Shown: one piece after another, positions 10,656 to 21,639 of the stretch
How positions within the stretch are numbered: position 1 is the stretch's first letter
How the letters are laid out: each line of letters starts with the position of its first letter
Assembly: GCF_014898055.3 (NCBI RefSeq)
Contig: NW_023601543.1
Span: forward strand, 63,997,782 to 64,061,781
DNA: 64,000 bases
Direction: 5' to 3'
DNA from: Talpa occidentalis
Lineage: Eukaryota > Chordata > Mammalia > Eulipotyphla > Talpidae
Made by a program: the position numbers and the translations under genes
The notes under the pieces: generated by a model
The model's database searches: none
What the model saw: only the letters and a program-made list of their open reading frames with translations
What the model was told of the DNA's origin: nothing

Positions 10656-12639
10656 AGGATGAAGATTCCCTTGAAGTTAAATCATCTTCTATTTATATCC
10701 TAACTGGCTTCCGCAACCAAGTCAGAGACCCAGCTCTGATAACAAGCCCTTTAAGCATGTCTGCTAGTGGCTGGTGGCAAGGTGAGATTCAGGCCTGGTA
10801 GGTGTGGTTCAAGTCGAGGGAGGCAAGCTGGGACCCCGGGCTGGTGCCAGCACAGGTGAGTCATCCAGTTTCCTGGATCCTAGAAAATTGTGCCTTGGGC
10901 TTTTTTGCCAGGCTGTTCTTTGAAGTCGTAAAGATGAAAGCTTTGGAAGCCAGCAGCCACGCCTCAGCCTCACAGATGGGAGGAGGCTGCTGCCTGGAGT
11001 GGGGGTGGGGTACCTGTGGGGTAGCTGTGGGTGCAGGATACTCCTTCTATTCACCTCCTGGAGGTGAGTCCCAGACCCTGCTGCTTCCCTGATGCCTCGA
11101 CTGGCCTGCTCTGGTGCCTGGGTCATTTCTGAGTTTGCCTGCATATCTGGATCATGGGTTCCAAGCCCAAGCTTCATTGCTCACACCCAGGGGTGTTTGG
11201 GATGGATCAGCAGTCTTTGATTGTCAAGATGTCAGGGGACCCTCTGGGGTGAAGGAGCAGGGACAGGACAGTGTGTGGGCCAACCCTGGACAATACAGGA
11301 TTATTTCTCCCCAAATGCTAAGAGTGTGGCCAGGTTGAGAGACAAGTGTTGATGGGTAAGAGTTAGTTGATGGCTTAAGTGGTAGATATTCTTGTTGTTT
11401 TAATACGTTGAATTCATTTTGGGATGTCCATTGGATGCTTCAGATTTTGTTGTTTACATCCATTGCCACGCTGCTGCTGCTGACTCAGAAATAGGTGTGG
11501 AATATCAATAACACAGAAAATATGCCACAGAACAAAATCCATCCCTATCTAACTTTTTGGCACTTGAACACAGTATTAGAGATGTATAAAGAGCAGGGTT
11601 GATTGCAAAAGCAATAAAATACTTTCTTAGCCTTATTTCATTTTCATTTTCTTTTTTTAGAATTCATTTTGCACCTAGTATTTTAAGCAAACCCAACTGC
11701 TCTGCCGGTCTCAGTGCACAATTAGAAGGGGTGCTGAGAGGCGGGCGCTCTGGTTGGCGTGACCCATGCAGGTCTTGGTGACGGGGCAGAGAATGGAGCT
11801 GCAGTTTTCTAGCATTAAATATTAACATTGGGTATTAATAATGAAGGCTGACAGTTCCTTTCGCGGTGTTCCTGAGCGTGTCTCTCCCCAGCCTGCAAGG
11901 CCAGCAGGCCCTGTGCCCTTCCCTTGCCCAAGCAAAGTGGCTGGAGCCCCTGCCCTCTGAGGTCAGGAGAGGGCAGGAAAACAACCCCATGTTGTCACCC
12001 GGAGAGGCAGGATTGCCTGCCTGGGCCACTGAGCACACAGCTCCTGGCTCATCTGTCCTCCCTGGCGACAGGAAAGCAGCTGGTGGTGAAAGGAAAAGCC
12101 CGAGGTGGATTTGGAGGTGGAATGGACCTTGGGGTGGTGGTGGGGTAGCAGGGGACCCTGCCCCTGGGAAACTGTCTCTTGGTCAGAGGTTCATGGGGGG
12201 AGAGGCTTCTGGTCTAAAGAGAAGAGGGGCTGGGAATCCTTCCTGGTGAATGTGTCTCCTAGGGGGGTGCTCAGATACAAGCCAGTGTCTCCCCAGGGTG
12301 GCCCCCACTCCCCCACCCCTTAGAGCTTCCTTACAAACTGAGCAGCATCTCCCTCTTCGGGGTCTAGAGGCTTTGGGCTCATTCAGGAGGTGACAGTGTC
12401 CATGCCACACCGGCCCTGACCGTGCAGACCTAGGCCCTGTAAAGCCTGGGCATGCAGATGTGGGCCAAGCAGACCCAGGCTGCATAGGCCCTGGCCTTGC
12501 ATGGCCACCCCCAGCTTCCCTGCATGCTCCAGTGTCTCAGTCATGCCAGCTGCCAGTCCTGCTTAGCTTTGGTGACCTGTGGACAAAGGAATGCCTAGGC
12601 AACCTTGAGCTTATGTCCACGGCGCTGGACTGGCTGAAA
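10656..12639. other. Unassigned, mostly unique sequence
   Basis: No repeat family is recognised. 11590-11680 and 11810-11860 are AT-rich; 11870-12490 is GC-rich with overlapping open frames on both strands that show no domain. No splice-bounded exon could be supported. Confidence 0.4.
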
Positions 12640-13060
12640 CCTGTGCTTGGAGCTGGAAAATTAAACACCCGGGGACCTCTTATGCAATAAAATGCACAAA
12701 GAATCAAATGTGAAATAGCCCCCCATTTCCCACATTCCGTTTATGGATGATTGTGCGTTCACTTGGCTTTAATAAAATCCTCTGCTCCTTTATGTGCATT
12801 TTCTCCTCCCCTCCCCTCCCTCTGCACAAGGGGAGATGGCGGAAAGCGGAAGAGAAAAACAGAAGATAGGACCAGAGAAACAGACACGTGTTGAAATCTG
12901 CATTTAATTGTGGTGAATGGACGGCCCTGGGTGCAGTCGGACTTACAGACATTCTCAGAGGCTCCAGCTCTCTTTAAAGCAGAAGCCAGGGTTTTAGGTA
13001 AGTGTCTGGGCTTGGCGCGTGTACCTCGCTCTGAGGGAAAGGCGTATAATCTGAGGAAGA
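12640..13060. promoter_or_regulatory. Candidate conserved non-coding segment
   Basis: Repeat-free, with clustered words such as TTATGCAATAAAATGCACAAAG at 12679-12700 (C/EBP-like next to SOX-like CACAAAG), CAAATGTGAAAT, GGCTTTAATAAAATCC and CATTTAATTGTGG near 12900. The role is inferred from motif density only. Confidence 0.27.
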
Positions 13061-13239
13061 AACTCACACACTCTGAGGAATATAGTCATTTTCTCTGAGG
13101 AAAAAGGTCACATCCAGAAAACTTCCAGTGACTCAGACAGCTCATGGCCCCCTGCTGTGGGGAACCAAGGCCCTGGCCAGGATCTCTGGCTCAGTCGCTC
13201 TTTTTTTTTTTTCCCCCTCACAGTGTCTGTCTGACTTTG

Positions 13240-13400
13240 CCCTGAGAGAGGGCAAGGCGGCTGAAATGAAAGAGAGGTGGGGCTGGAAGCCTCCATCAAT
13301 GGTGGTAATTAATTGGGCTTGTGGTCGCCTCACACCTCTCATTTGAGGCTGTACAGGTGCTGCATAGACATTAATTAATTAGGCCTCCCTCGCCTCCTGT
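13240..13400. promoter_or_regulatory. Candidate homeobox-site segment
   Basis: Two TAATTAATT words lie about 65 bases apart, at 13306-13314 and 13372-13380, each overlapping TAATTA homeodomain cores. An ACACCTCTCATTTGAGG stretch and CAGGTG (E-box) lie between them. The sequence is otherwise unique. The regulatory role is an inference. Confidence 0.3.
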
Positions 13401-14225
13401 GGGGTTTGGACAGATGTCTGATTCCAGAGGCCCTGTCTACCCGATATCAGGGCAGAGCGCGAGGGGTTTGGTTGGGCAGTGAGGAAAGCACTGTGCCACC
13501 TGACCCATCGCTGACAGGGACAGCTGGGCAGATGGGGATTCACTCTTTTGGTGCCTACATGGGATTTCTCTGGAAACATACTTGTTCAGTACTCTTGGAG
13601 TCTTCCTCTGCAGACGCTACAACTAGGCCCCATCAGTGACTGCCTGCTGCCTTTGGCATCAAAATGGAGTCTACTGCCTTCCTTGCGATTGACTCACCAA
13701 AGCAATGTGAACATGAAGGGTCGAGTCCTTCCTTGGGAGGACACCATGCAAGAGAAGGAAAAGGCTATTTTCACAAGTAAAAAAGTTAATGAGTAATGGT
13801 TTCTAGAATTTCTCCTCAGAGAATATAACCTCGTCAGCTCTAGGCTACTGGCTTCTGAATAATTGTTCTCAGTAATAATACAGAACACCTTCATAATAAT
13901 ATATCCTTCTCTGTATTCAAGAAAGTAGCAATTTATTCCAGGCAAGACCAAAAAAAGGATTGCCTTTATTCATCTTGCTACCTGCCCACTCCAGAGATCA
14001 AGGAGTGAGGAGGCCGGTTAATAAGCTCAGGCTTTTTGGAGGTCTTTAATGAGTGCCTATGGCATGCCCAGAAGAAGGGGAGGTGTCTTGAGGGAGACTG
14101 AAAAAGAAGCTTTAAGAGCTGAGAATATTTCTGGGCAGATAAACCCGAAATACATGCTGAACTTGCTTTCTTTAAGTTCATTTTTGAGAAAGATATAATG
14201 GATTGAAGTTCAGTATCCATTTCAA
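13401..14225. other. Unassigned sequence
   Basis: No gene or clear repeat is seen. 13790-13950 is AT-rich and the rest is average. Confidence 0.4.
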
Positions 14226-14845
14226 CCTCAGTTTGATAGCTAAATTGTGCATTTCCCAGACTCTCTTGCAGCTAGGGTTTTAGTATGATGTGGTTCAGCC
14301 AATCTCACTTTTTTTTAAAAAAAGATTTATTTATTTATGCATACAAGAACTGGGATATAGGCCGGAGGTAGAGGGGTGAGAGTATCCACCAGAAACAGAA
14401 CGGGGAACAGAACAGGCAGATTGACTGAAATACACTGCTGAGGGGAGCAGCGGCTGAGACAGAAGAGGTCTGCTGCGCCATGTGGGTAGTTCCCTTGCTG
14501 GGGAACAAACTTGTGCTGCAGTGGCTATAGATAGCTCCATAGGTTGCGTCTTAACCCCTTGTGCCACTGGGGAGGCCTTCACGTTTTTGTTTGGAGCTAG
14601 ACTTTGGATTTCAGTTAAAGAGGGAGAGGGGGTCATGCATTTTGCTGATGCGCATGGTGACTGATACCACAGGGCTCTCAAGCTGGTGGGGATGGTTTCT
14701 GCTGGTGTAAAGGCCCCGTGATCATGGCGGCTCAGTTTGGTGGGGACTTTCCTGGAAGCACAGCACTAAGTGGGGCTCTCTGGCTCTCCAAATAATCCTG
14801 TTAGCCTCTTCATACCCCATCAGGAATCAATTCCTGTTTAACTGG
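14226..14845. other. Possible ancient LTR-like repeat split by a SINE
   Basis: The left flank contains GCATTTCCCAGACTCTCTTGCAGCTAGG, a word found in an old mammal-wide repeat also seen near 20910, 39760 and 62895. The element is interrupted by the SINE at 14315-14578. The right flank (14579-14845) cannot be aligned with confidence by eye. Family not assigned. Confidence 0.3.
14315..14578 (-). mobile_element. tRNA-derived SINE, subfamily A
   Basis: The plus strand begins with the complement of the AAATAAATAAATCTTT tail and ends with the complement of the GGGCCTCC head. The internal CAAGAACTGGG...GGCC block marks subfamily A. It is flanked by TCACTTTTTT at 14305-14314 and TCACGTTTTT at 14579-14588. 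Confidence 0.92.
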
Positions 14846-14860
14846 AGTGGACCTTATTTT

Positions 14861-15128
14861 TTTTTAAAGATTCATTTATTTATGCATACAAGAACTGGGG
14901 TACAGGTCAGAGGTACGGGAGGTGAGAGGATTCACCAGAGACAGAGTGGGGAACAGAACAGGCAGATCTGCTGAAATGCACTGCTGAGGGGAGCAGTGGG
15001 CAAGACAGGAGAGGTCTGCTGCGCCATGTGGGTTGCTCCCTGGCCGGCTGGGGATCAAACTCATGCTGCAGAGGCTGCGGACAGCTTCATAGTGCTGTGC
15101 TCAACCCCTTGCACCACCAGGGAGGCCC
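14861..15128 (-). mobile_element. tRNA-derived SINE, subfamily A
   Basis: Full-length antisense copy. The target duplication is clear: AGTGGACCTTATTTT at 14846-14860 and AGTGGACCCTATTTT at 15129-15143. It lies only about 280 bases from the previous SINE and in the same orientation. Confidence 0.95.
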
Positions 15129-15264
15129 AGTGGACCCTATTTTTGTAACTGATCCCAGACCCATACAACTCTGCTCCCTCACACTTCCACTCCCCCTGCT
15201 TTTGACTCCTCCCCCATCCCTCCTCTCACCTCACTCCATCCCATTGATTCTCATCTTTTTTATG

Positions 15265-15530
15265 TAGGGTAACTCCTACTTATTTTTCAAGACTAAATTC
15301 AGATGTCACCAGTCTGATAAAACTTTCCCTGACATGTATGTCACCTCCTACCCTTCACGGCTCATAGGACCCAAAGTTTCCCTCCATAGTGCTTCTTACT
15401 TTGCTTTCTCCCCCATTCGATTGTAGGCTGCCTGATGGTCAGGATCATGTCTTTCCTTGGTGTTCCTAGTACTTACACAGTTCCTTGCATGTAGTAAGTG
15501 CTTGATAAAGCTTTCTTGGTGAATTAAAAA
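15265..15530 (+). mobile_element. L2 LINE 3' end
   Basis: It carries the L2 order AATTCAGATGTCACC, AACTTTCCCTGACATG, GATTGTAGGCTGCCTGATGG, GTGTTCCTAGTACTTACACAG and GTAGTAAGTGCTTGATAAA. Confidence 0.8.
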
Positions 15531-15634
15531 ACAATATCCAACAAATAGTCAAATGCCAGGTTGTGTGGTTCAGACCTCTCAGTTCAGTTGAGGGCGAGAC
15601 CACCGTTGCCTAGAGAAAAGAGCAGTGCCACCCA

Positions 15635-15722
15635 AGAGGAATTATGGTTCAGAAGTTAGGCGAGCCTCCTTTCTGGATCTGATTTCCTCGTTTATAAAAT
15701 GAGGAGTTGACTGCATTACTGT
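15635..15722 (+). repeat. MIR fragment
   Basis: The TTTCCTCGTTTATAAAATGAGGAG block matches the MIR core. Only a partial, diverged copy is present. Confidence 0.45.
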
Positions 15723-16760
15723 TTCCTGCTATGTGTTCCTCTCAACACTACTTTCTTAAGGTGTTACTAGGAAAAAAAAAAAAGAGTTCCGTGAGCAAAC
15801 AAGTTTGAGAAATGCTGGGTTCAACAAAGTTAAGCATGTTTCTCTATAACAGGACTTCCCAGGACCTTTAGTGTGTTAATGTGCATTGGGATCTTCTCCA
15901 AGAGAGTTCTAGTATGCGGCATTGAAGTAGTTGTTTTTTTCTGCAAATCATCAATGCCCTACAATAAAACTTTTATTGCTCGTGTGTAGAATCACTTGGG
16001 GATTGGCTGGGCTTGCTCACATGTCTGGAGGTGGCTGGCAGGAAGTCCATCTAAGGTGGTCCTGGTTGGGATGACGACAGCAGGTCTGCTCTGTCCTGCC
16101 TGCATCTCATCCTCTAGCCGGTGACCTGAGCACATTCTCGCGGCATCCCAGCCACTGCAAACCTCTGCTCCCTTTGGGCATCCTATTGGCCACCTGGCTA
16201 ACGGTCAGGCTGGTCATTCTACCTTTGATGAGAGGGCACTACAAAGCCTTCTGGAGGGGTATAGAATTGGGGTCACCAAGGTACTCTGTCACACAGTGTT
16301 TCCCAAAGTCACCTGGCCAGGGAACACCTTTGTTCATCTGACTGGCTCTCACAATACACATTCTGAGAAACACTTGATGAACTAGGCTTAACATCTTTTG
16401 CAGGTCTGATACTCTGATTCTCCACTCCCAGTAGCTTCAGGAAGAAGTGGATAGCAAAACTGGATCGTGCTGATTGATGAGATTGGACCAGAGATGACAA
16501 AAGATCTGATGGAGGCAGGTAGCTATGTACCTCACTCCATGGGGGAGGTCTCCTTCAGAGGGGTTCTCTATCAGCTCTTCCCATGATGCTCCTCTTCATC
16601 TCCACTTTACTCCTTCCACAGCCTTTTGCCCAACCACTGTTGGGAGTGAGGAGAACCTTTCTGCAAGCATTGTTTCCTGAGAGGCATAGTTCTAGGAATT
16701 ATGTGGCCAGGTTGGGAAATTCATTTTTCCTGTATTCTATTACTCCAGGAAGGCATTTTT
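15723..16760. other. Mostly unassigned sequence with one possible MITE
   Basis: It holds an A-run at 15770-15783 and otherwise average sequence. 16293-16376 is listed separately as a possible hAT-type miniature element. No gene is supported. Confidence 0.4.
16293..16376. mobile_element. Possible hAT-type miniature element
   Basis: The segment starts CAGTGTTTCCCAAAG and ends TTCTGAGAAACACTTG, so the ends are imperfect inverted repeats (CAGTGTTTC against CAAGTGTTTC). Short elements with such ends are common among mammalian hAT-Charlie fossils. No clear 8-bp target duplication is visible. Confidence 0.38.
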
Positions 16761-16789
16761 CAGAGGTTTGAGAGTGGAGCATTCTCCCC

Positions 16790-17273
16790 GTGCCTGGACA
16801 CGGTAGCTGGCCTTTCCCCTTGGTTTTAGGCTGAGGACGGGGTCCCTGCCATTGAAGGCTGTAAGGTAAATTGTTTCCAGGCTTTTCTGCTCTCCTGCCA
16901 TTAGGATTGCCCTGCCTGATGGGGCACCTGCCTTTGTTACATTGTTATAAGTTATGTTATTTATTTCTGTGGGCCATCTGAGCTGTATTGAGATATATTC
17001 TCCAGGAGAAGCAGAGGCAGGAGAGAGAAGGGGAGAAAGAAGGCCAGAGAAGCCCAGAGTGAAGACCTGCCCTGGGCTAGGAGGCCTTTTGGCCTCCTGG
17101 CCTGCCCCCACCCCCCCACCGCACCCCTGCCTGTCTTGTACCTGGTTGCTGCACTACATGTAAAAGCTCAATAAAAGCCTGAGAAAGCAACTGAGGGCTC
17201 CAGGACTCCTGCTTTACCCGTCTGGTCTGCTCGCATCATAGAAAACCTGCTCTGTGGCCATCCTGCCACTACA
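16790..17273 (+). mobile_element. Solo LTR, copy 2
   Basis: Same family as 1887-2272 but in opposite orientation and longer at its 5' side. It contains AGGATTGCCCTGCCTGATGG, GTTACATTGTTATAAGTT, a GAGAGAAGGGGAGAAAG purine tract, the CAATAAAAGCCTGAGAAAGC polyadenylation region and the end CCTGCCACTACA at 17262-17273. The 5' boundary is uncertain (a start at 16760-16795 is possible). No internal retroviral genes flank it. Confidence 0.65.
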
Positions 17274-17989
17274 AAGACTCAGTCAGGGCTTTGGAGATTG
17301 AGGTTTTCTGCCTTCCCAAAATATCTGGATGCCTGTGCTGCCCACCTACCTCTCTGGGTTGGGGGGCTCTCTGCCTAACCCCCCCCCTCTGTCCACCAGC
17401 TGAGCTGAGTATCATAACTGTCAAGTCCCTGTAGAAATGTCTACTGGAACCCCCACTGGACCAGTGCTCCTTGACAGAATCCCCCAGCACTCTTTCTTTT
17501 CCAGAATCCCTCCAGCAGCCCCCCTGCCTTCCATTAATGCTTCCTATTTATGACTCTCTGTCTTGTGTCCCCAGAACTCAGAGAAGTGGAGTTTCTGACC
17601 TGACATGGGACAGCTTCAGTTTTATCAAAACCCACCCGACCCCTTTGTGAATGCCCTGTGGCTTTGGGGGTGGTGGTGGGTGGGGTCTGGGAAGGGGAGG
17701 CTGCCAGCTCGGGTTCCCTTTGGGGCACATAAATTTGGTCTTGTTAAGGAAAACTGCAGGGACACGGATGAAGGTTATCGGGTTACAAAGGCACAGCAGG
17801 CCTTTGGTTGTGGGGGGGGGGTGCCACATATAAGGCCCTGGATCCTGGGGTAGATAGGGGCTAGGGGCTGAGGCCCTCCTAGGGCCTGCCCACCCAGAGA
17901 ACACCCATCACTTTAGCAGCTTGGAGAAGCAGAGATCCAGGTAAAATTCCACTAGAAACATCCCTTTCCCCTTTCTGGGTAGAGAGAAC
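17274..17989. other. Unassigned sequence
   Basis: It has C-rich (near 17380) and G-rich (near 17810) short runs. No gene or repeat family is recognised, and the open frames at 17578-17904 minus and 17605-17853 plus are shadows of each other. Confidence 0.4.
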
Positions 17990-18480
17990 CTGAAATTTGT
18001 TGTCGTTGTGATTTCCTCAGAAATCAAGGTAGTGAAATTTATGCATAGAAAAAATACTGAAAGGAAACACAGGGCTCTGTTACCAGTGGAAAATCTGTAG
18101 CTTGCAATTATAGGTAATTTGCATTTCTTTTTTATACTTTTTTTGGTAATTTCCAAATTTTTACAGTGGCTACATGTTATTGTTAAAGCTGAAAAAAAAA
18201 GTAGCAGAAAAAAGAATAGAGGGAATGGTACATTCAGGTCGTTTGAGAAATAATTGCTCTATAATGCTCTTTGCTGTATATTCAATAGCTTCTCAGTATA
18301 GTCAAACAAAAAGTATAAAAGATGTTAAGACATAAAGTGGTTATCAGTATTTATCTCTGGAAATAAAGTTGATTTCATTTTCTTTCTTTTTAAAATATTT
18401 TTTTCCTAAAGGAATGTATTTTGTTTTAATTAGGAAAAAGTAATTGAAAACGAATGTATTTTTATTTCTATTTTTTTCCC
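17990..18480 (+). mobile_element. Two decayed L1 3' fragments
   Basis: Both 18060-18200 and 18330-18420 contain the old-L1 order of a TATCTCTGG-like or CTGTTACCAGTGG-like word, a TTTGCATTTCTTTTT or CATTTTCTTTC tract, then TTTCCAAATTTTTACAGTGG or the related AAAGGAATGTATTTTG. Subfamily and boundaries are uncertain. Confidence 0.45.
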
Positions 18481-18689
18481 CTTCAATACAGCTGCGCTGG
18501 GCACTTACCAGGTAAGAGGAGGTGGTAACTGGCACTAGGCTACACAGATGAAGCAAGCAGACCTGTACCTGGGTGCCCAGTGCTGGCAACCTCAGCGAGA
18601 CACAGTAGAAACTTGCCACCTGCCATGTGGACATGACATTTGGGTGTCTGAGAGGGTAGAAGGGCCCCCCACTTAGTCTAAGGTTTTTA

Positions 18690-18855
18690 ACACATTTGAG
18701 TTGAAATTAGAAGTATAAAATGGGGGTTAACCAGGTGAGCACTATAGGAAAGACTTTCCAGGTTGAAGGGATGGTGCAAAGGCACGGAGGCAGAATGGAG
18801 GGGTCTGGAGGACACAGGAGGGGGTGCAGCCTTTCCTGAGATTTTCTCAGGGCCT
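18690..18855 (+). repeat. Unassigned ancient repeat fragment
   Basis: The words GACTTTCCAGGTTGAAGGGATGG and TGCAAAGGCACGGAGGCAGAA belong to an old, widely dispersed mammalian repeat whose name I cannot assign. A related copy lies at about 26590-26935 (AAGGCTTCCTGGAGGAGG, CAGCACATGTGAAGGTGCTGG, ATGAATAATTTTAAGC). Confidence 0.4.
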
Positions 18856-18873
18856 TTTCAGTTTAGGGCTTTT

Positions 18874-19155
18874 TTAAATTAAACATTTATTTTTATTTAT
18901 TTATACATGCAAGAACTGGGGGACAGGCCAGAAGTGCAGGGTGGGGGGACGGGTAAGAGGATTCACCAGAGACTGAGTGGGGAGCAGAACAGGCAGATTG
19001 ACTAAAATACACCGCTGAGGGAGCAGCGGGCGAGGCAGGAGAGGTCTGCTGTGCCATGTGGCTCAGCTCCTGGCTGGGGATCAAACTCATGCTTCAGTGG
19101 CTGATGATAGCGTGATAGTGCTGAGTTTTTAACCCCTGCGCCCCCAAGGAGGCCC
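18874..19155 (-). mobile_element. tRNA-derived SINE, subfamily A
   Basis: Antisense full-length copy. The target duplication reads CAGTTTAGGGCTTTT at 18859-18873 and CAGTTTGGGGCTTTA at 19156-19170. Confidence 0.95.
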
Positions 19156-19964
19156 CAGTTTGGGGCTTTATGAGTAGGATGCCAACCAAAAGCATTAAGA
19201 AGGAGATCAGGTAATACAATGCACATTTAAAAGTAAAGGCAGGAGAGTGGTTTGGGAAAGGAAAACAGAAAGCAGGGACACCTGTTAGGAGGTTGGTGAG
19301 GCGTGGACCTGGCTGGGGAGGAGAGGTGTGTGTGTGAGAGGGTGGGGGGCACTGGAGTCTTGAGCCCCTGCTGCATTTCAACGTGCAAAGGGGCTTCTGG
19401 GTGGCTGGTGGGGATGTGCCCTGGGGGTTTCTTGCAGTCTGTGAGGTTATTTTCTACTCTGTTTTGTGGTTCAATGGCCTCACTGATTCTCGAGAAGGGG
19501 AAGAAGCTGACCCTTCCCCATTCCCAGCATGCATGGAAGCTTGCCTGAGCTGTAGGCTCCGAGAATGATCACATCTAGAAAGGAGGGAAGCCAAGGCTGT
19601 CCTGCTTGCAAAGTACAGAGAGGAGGTGGCAGCAGCAGCCACGTTGTCTTTCCCTGAGCCGTGGCTTCACACCACGCTGTTTGGAAAAGTTGAACTTCCC
19701 CAGGCCACTCCACCGATCTGGAGAAGTTCAAGGCATCATGGCGGAGGAAAGAGGGTGACGAGGACAGAGCGTTTTTGAGAAGGGGTTGCTCATGAACAAG
19801 TGGCTACAACATGCAGCCTGCCGCAGCTTCATCATTTGGTCTCTGCCCTTTTTTGACATATTCAGTGCAATCTCACGCCTCTCCCGAAAGGGCTTTTGGA
19901 GTACATTTTCTTTGATGTGACCCCTTCGCTGCAGCCTTCCTGCAAGAACGTTGGCTTCTGGCTT
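19156..19964. other. Unassigned sequence
   Basis: No repeat family or gene is recognised. An ATGGCGGAGGAAAG start-like context at 19738 is closed by a TGA six codons later. Confidence 0.4.
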
Positions 19965-20190
19965 TCTCAGTTATAGCCCTGGGAGTCTTCTCCCTCAGCT
20001 CCTGGGATTCCAGGCATGTGACATCTGTTCTCAACGCCTGGGCTGTCTGGTTGTAGTGAGGGGTCCTCCAAGCCATATCTGGGCCAGGCAGCCTGCATGT
20101 ACGTAGACTGAAGGTTCTGTCTCGCACGTAGAAATATGACTATTTTCCAAATGTCTACAGTGCTGCTGTGATGAGTAAAATAGGGCATTA
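19965..20190 (-). repeat. Unassigned dispersed repeat, copy 1
   Basis: On the minus strand this closely matches 24137-24322 over roughly 170 bases, for example TACTCATCACAGC, CACTGTAGACATTTGG, CATGCAGGCTGCCTGGCCCA, GGCTTGGAGGACCCCTC, CTACAACCAGACAGCCCAGG and TTGAGAACAGATGTCACA. The two copies are inverted and about 4 kb apart. I cannot assign a family. The minus-strand match has no coding capacity. Confidence 0.7.
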
Positions 20191-21289
20191 CCAGGCCTTA
20201 CAGAATTCCTGGTTGCTTTATGTCATTGTGTATGCTTTTAAACAGATACTAAAGGTACAGCAAGAATTTTTGGACCTTATAAAAAGTGGGCTGTGCATAT
20301 GCGAAGGTTGGGAAGCACCGTCCTGAGAGCTCAGCCCTTTTGGTTGGGGATCCTGCCGTTCTGTGGGTTTGCGTGTCAGGTCAGGCAACAGCTGTGGGAG
20401 GCTGTTCACAGGTACCAGCTGGTTCTTTGCAACTGGGGCCTCCCACAGCTCAGCACCTTCGAATATCCCTGGCTCTTGGCTGGTAATTGCTGCATTTGGA
20501 TGCTGTCCCGGGGCTCTGGGATGGGCTTCCCAATGCCCCTTGTAAGAACCAGAGTTTCTGCTGGTGACCCTAGGCTTGAAGGAGAGGAGGGGGGAGGAGC
20601 AGATTCAAGTATGCACACGCTTGTTTTCTCAACTCTCCTATCTAATTGGTGGTGGGGAATTCTGGTGCAGGGCTTAGAGCAATCAGTGACTCAAGTGGTC
20701 GGGATCCACATGGGATCCCATACTTTGTTTTCTTCTACAAAATAAACTTTGGGAAACATTTATTAAATTCTTGTTTGTACTGGTGCTGTTAGAAATTTTG
20801 ACCTATCTGACATGGCGTTCACTGTGGACTGGCTATGCACACTGCCTTCTTCATTGCTTTCCTCTATTATAGAGGCCAGAAAGCATAAATGTATGATCTC
20901 CCAGTCTCCCTTACAGCTAATGTTGTTCAAATGACCTAGATCCAGCCAATTGGATATAAGAGAAAGCTTGAAGCAGAGGGCCAATTCTTCTGGCATGCCC
21001 CTTTAGCCTTTTGTCCACCCTCCCCACCCGCCACATCTACCTTCCTGTCTGGAATGCAGACTAAATGCCTGGAGGTGCAGCAGCCATATTGTGATCATGA
21101 GGACAATAGTCACATGCTGAGAATGCTAGAGAAGACAGAAGAAACCTGTGCTTCTAGGATGTTGTTAGATTGCCATACTAATCCTAAGTAGTCATCCTCT
21201 TCATTTCATTTTTATATGAAGTAAACAAATTCCCTACTTGCCATGGTTTGTTGGGTTTTCTGTAACTTACCAAATGAAAATCTAAATAA
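20191..21289. other. Mostly unassigned; old LTR-like fragment inside
   Basis: 20870-21130 contains ATCTCCCAGTCTCCCTTACAGCTAATG, followed by a GCCAATTGGATATAAG block, as in the old LTR-like repeat near 62890. The rest, including the open frame at 20293-20745, has no recognised content. Confidence 0.35.
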
Positions 21290-21460
21290 CCTACATGATT
21301 TTATCCTTGTAACAACTCAATGGAATAGAATTGTCATCTCTGTTTTACAGGCGAGGAAATGGAGACTCAGAGGGTTCAAATAATCAAGGTCAGAGAGCTA
21401 GTTAGTTACAGAGTTAGAGTTTGACTGCAGGACTGTCTGACTTCAAGCTCTTTTTATACT
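21290..21460 (-). repeat. MIR
   Basis: The plus strand reads the opposite of the MIR core: CTTGTAACAACTCAATGGAAT, CTGTTTTACAGGCGAGGAAA, TGGAGACTCAGAGGGTTCAA, AAGGTCAGAGAGCTAGTTAG. Confidence 0.82.
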
Positions 21461-21639
21461 TTTTCTATACAACCTCCACCCACGCAATAGAGATCCCACA
21501 TCACCAGACTAGTGGTTTTCAGTGGTGAAAACCTACCTAGGATATGAAGTGGCCAGATATTTGGTGTGAGGCTCGTGAGTAACTGAGAATTATCTCCATT
21601 ATTGTGATTGGCATTTTTGCCATCATCACAAACATGCTT

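Noticed and set aside
14861..15128. tRNA gene
   Set aside because: The tRNA-like part is the head of a dispersed SINE with A-tail and target duplications, not a stand-alone tRNA gene. The same applies to the other 16 copies.
1887..17273. Full-length endogenous retrovirus between the two LTRs
   Set aside because: The LTRs are in opposite orientation and the intervening DNA consists of unrelated repeats and unique sequence with no gag, pol or env traces.
19738..19760. ATGGCGGAGG start-like context
   Set aside because: A stop codon follows after six codons and no upstream promoter signature was seen.
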